Origin: Mytilus galloprovincialis
Lineage: Eukaryota > Mollusca > Bivalvia > Mytilida > Mytilidae
DNA length: 64,000 nt
Direction: 5' to 3'
Assembly: GCF_965363235.1 (NCBI RefSeq)
Contig: NC_134844.1
Coordinates: 91,288,664 to 91,352,663 of the forward strand
Each line of letters opens with the position of its first letter. Within the stretch, counting starts at the first letter, position 1. A program made the position numbers and the translations under genes. Below, in pieces: positions 12,650 to 22,100 of the stretch. Under the pieces are notes generated by a model. The model was not told the origin of the DNA, did no database searches, and saw only the letters and a program-made list of their open reading frames with translations.

Positions 12650-15021
12650 TTAGACTTCTTCAATAAGTGTTAAAATATCTGCAGCAAGCTCAGGGCTAAC
12701 AAGTCCTAGAGATATCACATCATCCTCACATAACAAATATGGTGCATTTTTTACAATGTGGTCTAAAGCAAAGTCCTCTAACTCACATGAAAGTTCACTT
12801 TCTTCTTCAATAAGACATTCTTTGTAGTCTAATAAGTTTTCACGAAGTAATCGTCGTTGTTCAAGAGTAAGATCTCTTTTAATACCAGTGTTAAAGTCTT
12901 CATCAAGAACCGATGAGTTATCTAATTCCCTACCTAGAAATTGGCTTTCACTACAGAATCCACAGACACACTTTAATTTGCAGTTACTACAGCATGTACA
13001 AGGAGGATCAGGCTTTATAACACTATAACCACTAGTATCTAATTGAAAGTATGCACACAAAGTATTCCTTAAACAGTCTTCAGTCTTACAAAATTCTCGT
13101 ACTTCTTCTGAACAGTTTCCCTTAGCCAAGTCATATCCACTGAAGTAGATAATTGAAACGGCTGAGCGACCATCTCTGCCTGCCCTGCCACTTTCTTGTG
13201 AGAATTGCTCTAGACCTCGTGGCCCTCCCCAGTGAATGACACGCTCAATGTCGGGAATGTCTATACCCATTCCAAACGCAATGGTAGCAAAAACAACACG
13301 CAGAGAACTGTCAAGTTTCTGAAACTCATCAAGCACATGACTTTTATTGATATCAGCAGTCGAACGGTGAAACATTCCTATCAATCTATTATCTAGAGAT
13401 TCACTTCTGTCATTTAATGAAAGTCTGAAATACTCATACAAATTGGAACAAGATACAATATTTCTGCAATATATGATTGTCTTTTTGGTGGATTTTTCAA
13501 ATTTAAGTAGGTCGTTAATTAACCAGTCTAAATCTGCCAAATTCTTACTACTTTTTTGCACATAATATGATAAATTTGGTCTTTCTGGTATCACGGAAAT
13601 AATGCTTGTTTTTATGTCCATATCAAGTGTTTTCATAATGTCTTTCTTTATTGATCTTGTTGCAGTTGCTGTTAAAGTCACAAAAGTTGTTTTTTTTGGA
13701 ACAACAGATCGAAGTTCTCCAAGATGACTATACTCCTTGCGAAATTCACCACCCCTGAAATAGCAAAAAAGATAAATATAATGTAAAGAAATAAACTGAC
13801 GTTCTTCTTACTGCATTAATTGAAGCATACACACATCTCCTTCTTTCCATTTCGAGACAACCAATCTATTATGAAGTGTTTTAATTATTGGTTTTTCAAT
13901 GAAATTTTATAGTTTTTATTTATTTTTTGAAATTTGTTAACCCTTTTGCTGCCAGGTGTTTTTCAGGATTGCATTTCATATGCCAGAAAATACTACCACT
14001 CAACATTAGTGACGTTACATGTCAAACAGTGACTTCATACCGTAATAACCGTTACATTGAAAGCCAATTGATGTAGAAACATATTACACTTTTAATTTTT
14101 TTCTTATTTTGAAAAGAGGTACAGCAATGATGATAAGCTTTCATAAATCATGGACATATATGTCCCTCCAGCATTGTCCAGCAGGCGGTGTGGACATGTC
14201 CATGTCTGTCATATGATATTTGTTTTTCATAATTGTTCTGTTTAAATTTAGTTATTAGTTGTCTCAATTGAATTGTTCAGATGACATATTTTTCTTTTAC
14301 AGCTGTCTTTTAGGGCATGGGTATTTTCTAATTGTTGAAAATTGTACAGTTACTTTTAATTTCTAATATCCATATCATCTGAACTTTTGTGGATAGCTAT
14401 AGTTGTCTCATTGGCCAACATACCATGACCACGTCTCCTTATTCATTTTGTGGCATACAAAATTGTTGCCTTCATAATTTAATCAGGTTAACATGTTCAT
14501 AACAAAAAACTAGATACAAAATGTAAATACACATTATATAAATAATATCGTAAAAATTACCATTGTGTTATACAGTGAGCCTCATCTATAACAACTGCCT
14601 TCAAATGGTCATGGAATACACCCTGTGTAATACATCTCCGCCATGGACCTTTATTCAATACTGCTTCAGGAGAGGAAAACACAATGGAGAATTCACCCTC
14701 GATAATTCGTGCCGGAATACTTTTGTCTGTTTGCTTTTCCCCAAGGAATGTAGCACTAACACCATTGTTTTCAAGTTTGGTAACCTGGTCAATCATTAGG
14801 GCTTGGATAGGTGATATAACAAGCACTGTCCCTTTGGCGTGGGTTACAAGTTCGTATAATTCTGGCAAATGTGAGTAAATTTTGGACTTGCCGTAACCAG
14901 TTGGCAGAACTACGAAGGTATCCTGACAGTTAAATATGGATGTAATAGCGAGCTTTTGTTTTTCTTTAAATATAAAGTCATATTTAGCTTCTAAATCTTG
15001 TAAAGCTTCAACGATGTCCAT
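12650..15021 (-). CDS. RecQ-family ATP-dependent DNA helicase, 2 exons, 521 aa
   Basis: Exon 1 is 15021-14561 and exon 2 is 13754-12650. The intron splits the Trp codon of HCITQW (phase 2 donor, one base in exon 2). Helicase motifs occur in order: a P-loop TGYGKS (residues 41-46), DEAH (146-149), TLTATAT (180-186), TIIYCRN (about 246), ATIAFGMGIDIP (about 310) and QESGRAGRDGR (about 340). A Cys-rich zinc-binding segment (about 376-421, including CTCCSNCKLKCVCGFC) completes the RecQ core. There is no visible HRDC or nuclease domain and only a short acidic C-terminus, so the protein is shorter than human-type BLM or WRN. RecQ enzymes unwind DNA 3'-5' using ATP. In this element the protein may process transposition intermediates, which is inferred. 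A SINE-like repeat lies in its intron. Confidence 0.92.
14255..14445 (-). repeat. SINE-like repeat in the helicase intron
   Basis: A diverged reverse copy: CTAATTGTTGAAAATTGTAC, then ATAGTTGTCTCATTGGCCAA and CATACCATG. Confidence 0.65.
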
Positions 15022-15217
15022 GTTTTTGTTTTGAATTCAACAACCGGAAACTACGGAAGTGAGTTCTGCGCAAAATCATGCATAATTATAATGACCTGCG
15101 ATCTGATTGGGCCCTCTCAGCGACAGGGCTGGTGACGCGTCCAATGATCATGAAGAATTCAAGCCCTCGAAAGGTGGAGAGAATCGGAGACGGTAAGGGC
15201 TTGAATTATTCGAGTTA
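15022..15217 (-). promoter_or_regulatory. 5' leader and promoter region of the helicase with subterminal inverted repeat
   Basis: About 195 bp between the helicase start codon and the element end. It is richer in CG than its surroundings. It carries GAATTCAAGCCCT and its inverted partner AGGGCTTGAATT about 22 bp apart. No TATA box is obvious. The promoter role is inferred from position. Confidence 0.45.
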
Positions 15218-15226
15218 TTGAGGACC
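15218..15226. repeat. Right 9-bp target-site duplication (TTGAGGACC)
   Basis: An exact partner of 3537-3545. The sequence that follows (AAAAATTCC...) resembles the dispersed GAGCATTGAGGACCCAAAAT repeat, so the element seems to have landed in a repeat copy. Confidence 0.75.
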
Positions 15227-15244
15227 AAAAATTCCTAAAAATTT

Positions 15245-15470
15245 TGCCAAAAAATTTTGTGGCTTATTTGTAGCTCTAATTTTGTGGCTTATTTGAAACT
15301 CTAATGTTGTGGCTTATTTGAAGCTCTTATTTTGTGGCTTATTTGTAGCTCTAATTTTGCACTTATTTGTAGCTCAAATTTAGTGGCTTATTTGTAGTTC
15401 TTATACCTATAATTTTGTTGCTTATTTGTAGTTCATATAGCTCTAATTTTGTGGATTATTTGTATTTTAG
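15245..15470. repeat. Minisatellite, about 25-bp unit TTTTGTGGCTTATTTGTAGC
   Basis: Eight to nine imperfect copies of TTTTGTGGCTTATTTGTAGC plus TCTAA, directly to the right of the transposon. Confidence 0.85.
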
Positions 15471-15875
15471 CAAAATACTCATCAATGCGCGACGATCGAA
15501 TACAAATGTTAAAAAGGGCAAATCAAGAAGAACGTTCACTTGTATAGCAATGCGTGAAACACCACCAAACAACACATGGTGCAGGTAGCCTGATTTCGAA
15601 CAGACAAAACATTTGCTTAGGTGTTCAACAAACACTTTTAAATATTTGAAAATATTATATATGCTGTAGCATTCTCCTGTTTTCATTGGATATTACGATC
15701 ACGTGAAACAAGGGAAATTTTATATATCTGATGTCTTAATTGTTTCTATTTTTAAGTTTGACGCTATGTGTATATTTTTAAGTGTATTGACGCGAAATTT
15801 CTATTCATATGTATTTTGAGGGTCTATATAAAGCAATCTAAATAAGCTGTTCCGGTCCGAAATTACTCTACGTTA

Positions 15876-15883
15876 TGACGTCA
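15876..15883. promoter_or_regulatory. Perfect palindromic CRE site (TGACGTCA)
   Basis: TGACGTCA is the full consensus for CREB/ATF-type factors. It lies 12 bp before the ATG of a small coding remnant. Function is not shown. Confidence 0.4.
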
Positions 15884-15895
15884 CACATAACAACA

Positions 15896-16025
15896 ATGGA
15901 TGAAGCATCACAGGAGACGAACAGAAAGTTTGAAAGTAATATCAATGATATAATGTTAAATGCAGACGCTAAGAATACAAGAAAGCTGATACATCAAGCT
16001 GTGTAGTTGTTCGAAAAATACATGT
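15896..16025 (+). pseudogene. N-terminal remnant resembling Crypton/DUF3504-type proteins
   Basis: From the ATG at 15896 a 36-residue frame reads MDEASQETNRKFESNIN... and includes ADAKNTRKLIHQAV, then a stop and LFEKYM in the same frame. I recall the pattern 'NI..I....AKNT.......AV..F..Y' from the N-terminus of Crypton-derived tyrosine-recombinase-like proteins of invertebrates. It would be a lone, broken first-exon fragment. The identification is from memory and weak. Confidence 0.3.
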
Positions 16026-16956
16026 AGTCATATTTTCACTGGCATGTTTAAAATCTTGTCTGATAAACCCCATATACAACAAGCTACAGTCGAAAAAATC
16101 AGAAACACCTACGGACATGATCTCTGAATTAGTTACCATTTAACATGTTTAACATCTTTAAGAGATTAACATACAAAGATATGACTGACATGAAATTAGT
16201 AATAACCTAATTGCAACTATGTCAGTTATTCAAAATTTATCAAAATAGTACATATAGTATTTTGTATATAATTATGAAATTTTCAGCTATTTCACAAACT
16301 ACGCCCTTCTTGGGATATACATACTATTGATATTTTGATTTGTTTACTTACTGGTTCCAAGGTGTGATCTCTGTGTTTCATATCACAGAGACACATCTTG
16401 ACCAGTATAAATACACATGGATAGCGGCCAAATTAAATTTTGAATGGGACCAAACGTGAAGGGAGAGGAAGTACATAATTGTTGTATCAGTTTGAGGTAT
16501 ACAAATGTTGAAAATATGCCACACGACCCTATGTTTAGACCTTTGAAAAAAATAGTAGTGCATATAATCTTTCCAGTTTTGGATATAATTGTTTACGAAA
16601 CATAGTAAAAGTGGTACAATATAAGCTGTAAATAAGTTTATATGGTAAATTGCATTGTCTAAATTTACAATACTTCAACATTTGTAAATGGAGAAAAAAA
16701 TATATAAATGGATACTTGTATGCATTTACAGGAAGAGAATGATGATAACCACCAATTGGCAAACAAATGCAATCTAGTAGTTTATCATGGTATTAATTAA
16801 TTATGCAAAAACATATTATCTTAAATGTAATTGATTTCTGAACGCAGGTGATTTCCCACTTGCTTAACAAATTATAAACTAAGTATATTTTACGAGTTTT
16901 TGTATAATCAACGGGTTGATGCCACTGCTGGGATGTTACGTTATAAAAGATATATA

Positions 16957-17169
16957 TCACCAGCTCAATAATCTGCACATTGTCTGTTTACTTAATTTTG
17001 AATGATCAAAAACACTTAGATATGTCCCACTAGGTCTATGTGGCCTTACTAAACTGCGGTTATTACCCGTTTCCAACGATTCTATTAAATTACCATTAGA
17101 ATTATTTTCTTCGACAAAATATGTCATTCCTGTTTCATCATTATCATATCTGTTGAAGAACGAACTCAT
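16957..17169 (-). other. Unrecognised open frame with coding-like composition
   Basis: A 70-residue frame, rich in Asn, Glu and Ser and not low-complexity (includes YDNDETGMTYFVEENN and RPHRPSGTYLSVFDHSKLSK). A splice-acceptor-like CTTCAACAG lies inside its start. It could be an orphan exon or chance. From 16025 to 16956 I see nothing beyond a short fragment of the dispersed GTTGATGCCACTGCTGG repeat near 16914. Confidence 0.2.
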
Positions 17170-17201
17170 AAAGGGGATTCATGTTTTAAAATGAAGACTT
17201 G

Positions 17202-18440
17202 TTAACAGGGTGATAAAACAACTCCAAATAAATTTTTCTCTTTTTTAAAATGCACGAGGAAAGAAACAGCTGGAGTCCCATCATTGAAACACGAAGAACA
17301 AACATCAAATGACACAGTTGACAAAACAAACACATTAAACCACCAGTTCCAATCAGTGTTTACTGAAGACAACAAAACTGAAATGCCAAATATTGGAAAT
17401 AAAACTTTCAACACCATGAATGACATCAATTTCACAATAAATGGAGTAGAAAAGCTGCTGAAAGAACTCAACCCTAACAAAGCAAGTGGGCCAGACCATC
17501 TCACCCCAAGAATACTGAAAGAACTCCATCATGAATTAGCTGCAACAGTCACTTTCTTGTTCAATAAATCTATGTTTCTATGTTTCTAGGGAAAACACGC
17601 ATTTTTTTGTCCAATCTACAAGAAAGGGCCAAGCCATGAACCAGCAAACTACAGGCCTGTCTCATTAACCTGTATCCTTTGCCAGCTTATGGAGCACATC
17701 GTAGTAAAAACGTCATGAAACATCTAGAAACTAATAAAATACTATCCGAATTCCAACACGGCTTTAGAAGTAAGAGATCGTACGAGACACAACTCATAGG
17801 TCTGATACATGATCTAACATGTACGATGGACTTAAAAATACAAACAGACATGATAGTTCTGAACTTTGTAAAGGCATTTGATAACGTCAGCCATCCACGC
17901 CTGCTACACAAGCTCAGACACTATGGGATAAGAAGGAAAAATCACAAATGGATCACAACATTTTTAGACAACAGAACACAGGCAGTTGTACTTGAAAATA
18001 AGTATGTTGTACTTGAAAATAAGTATTCAGACAAAGTGGGAGTAACATCTGGAGTACCCCAAAGCAGTGTACTTGGACCTGTCCTTTTTCTTATCTTCAT
18101 TAATGACATCACTGATGATATAAAGTTAACAATTCGTCTGTTGGCTGATGATTGCACCATCTACCGGCTAATTTGAACTACCGAAGATCAAGCCATCCTC
18201 CAAAAAGATCTGACTACACTGACGAAATGGGAACAGAAATGGAAAATGGAATTTAATGTCAGCAAATGCAACGTGATGCACCTAACAAGATCTAAAACCC
18301 CACAAAAGAACCCTATTGCATGCATGGGAAACAACTAGAAGCGGTCACAGACACGAAATACTTGGGAATTACCATCAAAATCCCTTAGCTGGAACCTACA
18401 CATAAACAACATTGTAGCCAGTGCAAACCAAACACTGCTG
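17202..18440 (+). mobile_element. LINE (non-LTR retrotransposon) fragment, CR1/jockey-like reverse transcriptase
   Basis: Translated pieces follow the reverse-transcriptase order. The connecting region includes RKETAGVPSLK. Next come GPDHLTPRILKELHHELA, FVKAFDNVSHPRLLHKLRHYG, GVPQSSVLGPVLFLIFINDI and LADD (the catalytic YxDD-type box), then KDLTTLTKWEQKWKMEFNVS. The endonuclease half is missing, so the copy is 5'-truncated. The frame shifts near 17590 after a short T-rich duplication and again near 18170 and 18330, so it is dead. It lies downstream of, and opposite to, the Roco-type gene. Confidence 0.85.
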
Positions 18441-18504
18441 TCCACAAGTCATACATTGATTAAGAGAAAATCAATCTGAGTTACAAACTAGAACTGAGGG
18501 AAAA

Positions 18505-18600
18505 ACATCAAGTATAAGAGGAAAACAACAGAACAACAGTAACACTGGACTTAAACAAAAACAAACACTAACATACATAATATAATATAAAAGATTGTTA
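18505..18600 (+). repeat. Dispersed repeat (TATAAGAGGAAAACAACAGA family)
   Basis: TATAAGAGGAAAACAACAGA followed by ACAACAGTAACACTG recurs in related form at 31117-31200. It is non-coding. Confidence 0.5.
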
Positions 18601-18767
18601 TCACTAGTATGTTGTGATTCATTCACATTGATGGTTTAAATGACCAAATCCTTGAACATTGGATTGACTATACCTTCTTATATTCATTGTTTACTGGTTT
18701 TTGTCCAAGCTGTCTTTACCTTGTCGTGTACAGTTGGGTTTTTTTTCTGAAAGAAATTACATTTATT

Positions 18768-19129
18768 TTATTTCAAACATTTACGAAGGGTTGCCATATC
18801 TCTGCTCGTTACGTTAGTCTTTTCTATTTGATCTGCTAGATCTGCATAAACTGAGTCTTTTCGTAGGGCTTTGATAAATTCATTAAATCCCTGTTCATTT
18901 TTACGCAACAGCATGTCCATTAAATTCCTGTTCTTTTCCTGTGGTGTTTTACCCGATTGTATCTTCTTCTCATCATCAGCTGACACTACCTCTTTCTCAT
19001 CATCAGCTGACACTACCTCTTTCCATATCAAATGATCTACTATGCTCTCATGTTGTATATCAGTGATAACCTTGAGGTAATTCTTCTGTAGTCGAACTTT
19101 ATACAATGGAACATTCAAGTCTGATAAGC
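18768..19129 (-). CDS. Last exon: second CARD and stop
   Basis: The acceptor TTTTGTAG precedes GCTTATCAG; phase 1 entry completes a Gly codon. The frame shows a CARD-type helix pattern, with YLKVITDIQHESIVDHLIW, then KNRNLMDMLLRKNEQGFNEF and IKALRKDSVYADLADQI. It ends KCLK and TAA. A perfect 27-bp tandem duplication (18969-18995 and 18996-19022) repeats EVVSADDEK between the second and third predicted helices. The assignment to the CARD family rests on the NRxLxxxLLR...GFxxFxxAL pattern. Confidence 0.85.
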
Positions 19130-22100
19130 CTACAAAATATTAAGAGATTTTTGTCTTTAACTATTGACCTTTCATGACTAATGAAGGTAAATACATGTAC
19201 AGAAATACAATTCGGACACATACAATTTGTAACAAGCTGTATTCCTTTTTTTACAGCACAGGATGGATACCTCAGCTGGATTATCAGTTCCCGAGGGTAT
19301 CATGAGCTCAATAGTTATTACTTCGGTACTGACATGATTTATAACAACCTTTCTCAATTTTTTTTGATAAATTTTAGAATTATGAAGAAACTACAGTTTC
19401 AACTCAGTCAGAAAAAGTTGGCCTTAGATGGTTTTGGCTATTTTGTAGGTCATTTTTAGGTACGTACTTCTACTGTTTCGGTTTTATTCATCATTGCCTT
19501 AAATCTAATGTTTCAAGAATAAGCTATATGCCTACATAGAATGTAATATTGATAGATCTTAAATTTCTTCAAACAACTTGCATAGATTGAATTGAGATGT
19601 ATGCTCTGAATTTATCAAACACATATGATAAGCATTTGACATTTTAAACAGAGCTGGTAAACATACTGTTACATATTCACAATTTATAGTTAATTGTCAA
19701 TTTGTTTGTTATTCTATTTTCTCTCACTTTGATTTGTTGTTATAGTTGACCACCACTTATGCCTTTGCAATATATAGTTTCACGATACTTTTCTACAGTT
19801 GGATATAAGAAGCGAAATTCATCTGAGGTCATATTTGCCGGATTAGTAACAGGTATTTAATGAACTGTGACTTCATTATAACTGTAGAAAAGAATCTTGA
19901 TCAAAATGTCTGCAATCATAATTACTCAATATCATAATGTCTTAGATAAAAGTTGCTTAACACAAACTGAAATTCGTCCTTTATAAGTTGAATACCTTAA
20001 TAGAATGTAATATTGATAGATTTTTTTTTTCAAACAAATTGCATATATTGAATTGAGATTATGCGTTCAAATTATTGTCAATGTCACAATGTCTAAGATC
20101 ATAATAACTTAACACAAACTGAAATTTGTAATAAAAGACTCATCATAGTGACCTACTTTGGTATGCAAGAAAGGTAGTATACTTATGATAAATTAAATAC
20201 AACGCCAATGACCTAATAGATAGTCTTTAGAATCAAATAGTTGTCAAAGGTACAAGATTATAATTTAGTACACCAGACGCGCGTTTTGTCCACATAAGAC
20301 TCAACAGTGACGCTCAGATCAAAATAGTTGTAAGGCCAAACAAGTACAAAGTTGAAGCATTGAGGACCCAAAATGCCAAAAAAAGTTGTGCCAAATACGG
20401 CTAAGGTAATCTATTCCTGGGATAAGAAAATCCTTAGTTTTTTGAAAAATTCAAAGTTTTGTAACAGAACATTTATAACCAGATGCTCCACAGGGCGCAA
20501 CTTTATACGACCGCAGAGGTCCAACCCTAAACTGTTGGGGCTAGTATGGACACAACATTCAAACTGAATACAGCTCTGAATTTGAATTGTGATTAAATAG
20601 TTGACACAGCATAGGTTTCTGACACAGAATGAATGTGGTCTAATGAACTTAAAATGTTTTTTTTTGCTTTTGAGCAATTCACTTTGCTGTTGAATATTAA
20701 TCCTTTGATATTTGAAGAAATTTTCTTTTTCATTTGTGAAATCTGAAATAAGAACCAGATGCTCCGCAGGGCGCAGCTTTATACGACCGCATAGGTTGAA
20801 CCCTGAACGGTTGGGGCAAGTATGGACACAACATTCAAGCTGGATTCAGCTCTAAATTTGGATTGTGATTAAATAGTTGACACAGCATAGGTTTTGGACA
20901 CAGAATGAATGTGGTCTAATGAACTTAAAATATTTTTTTTGTCTTTGAGCAATCACTATGCTGTTGAATATTAATCCTCTCAAAAAAATGTTTGAAGAAA
21001 TTTTCTTTTTATTTATGAAATCTGAAATGAGAAAAATTAACCCCCCCCCCACCACCATTTTTTTTTCACATTCCCCTTTCCCTTTTTTCAAAACTGATCT
21101 CAATTCAAATTTCTTATGGAGTTTGCAACAATAACTACTCATTTAAATACATCATAAAATATTAAAATGTAACAAAAAATGCTTGTTATCACTGAATGGT
21201 AAAGAGTGTTTTAATTTATCAGTTGGTAGTAAAAGTGAATATACATTGTGCATTGTATAAAACAATGATTTATGTTGATTCAACTACTATTCTGGACAAA
21301 GAAAGATAACTCCAATCAATTGAAAATTTCTTGCTATTGCACAATATTGTGCAATTAGATATTTCTTGCTATTGCGCAATACTGTGCAATTGAAAATATT
21401 TGCTATTGCACAATACTGTGCAATTGAAGATTTCTTGCTATTGCACAATACTGTGCAATTGAACATTTTTTGCTATTGCACAATACTGTGCAATTGAAGA
21501 TTTCTTGCTATTGCTGAATACTGTGCAATTGAAAATTTCTTGCTATTGCACAATACTTAATATAATAATTTTGGATCCTGATTTGAACCAACTTGAAAAC
21601 TGGGCCCATAATCAAAAATCTAAGTACATGATTAAATTCAGCATATCAAAAAAGCCAAAGAATTCAATTTTTATTAAAATCAAACTTAGTTTAATTTTGG
21701 ACCCTTTGGTATTTAATGTAGACCAATTTGAAAACGGGATTAAAAATTAAGAATCTACATACACAGTTAGATTTGGCATATCAAAGAACCCCAATTATTC
21801 AATTTTTGATGAAATCAAACAAAGTTTAATATTGATCCCAATTTGGACCAACTTGAAAACTGGGCCAATAATCAAAAATCTAAGTACATTTTTAGATTCA
21901 GCATATCAAAGAACCCCAAGGATTCAATTTTTGTTAAAATCAAACGAAGTTTAATTTTGGACCCTTTGGACCTTAATGTAGACCAATTGGAAAACGGGAC
22001 CAAAAATTAAGAATCTACATACACAGTTAGATTCGGCATATCAAAGAACCCCAATTATTCAATTTTTGATTAAATCAAACAAAGTTCAATTTTGGACCCT

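Larger units (their letters stand above)
3546..15217. mobile_element. Complete two-gene DNA transposon with RecQ helicase (AcademH-like)
   Basis: An 11,672-bp block carries two convergent genes, a zinc-finger/DUF6589 protein and a RecQ-type helicase. The left end reads TAACCCGAATAATCCAG. The right end read inward reads TAACTCGAATAATTCAA, about 15 of the first 19 positions matching. A perfect 9-bp direct repeat (TTGAGGACC) flanks the block, as expected for a target-site duplication. The right subterminal region also has an inverted pair, GAATTCAAGCCCT and AGGGCTTGAATT. Both genes keep open frames across all predicted splice junctions, so the element looks complete. From memory, a lineage of Academ transposons with a helicase and long (9-10 bp) duplications has been described. 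Assignment to it is an inference made without a search. SINE-like repeats occupy some introns and the region between the genes. Confidence 0.78.

Noticed and set aside
3546-15217. Reading the helicase-bearing block as a Helitron
   Set aside because: The helicase is RecQ type, there is no HUH-Rep domain, and the block has inverted ends and a 9-bp duplication, which Helitrons lack.
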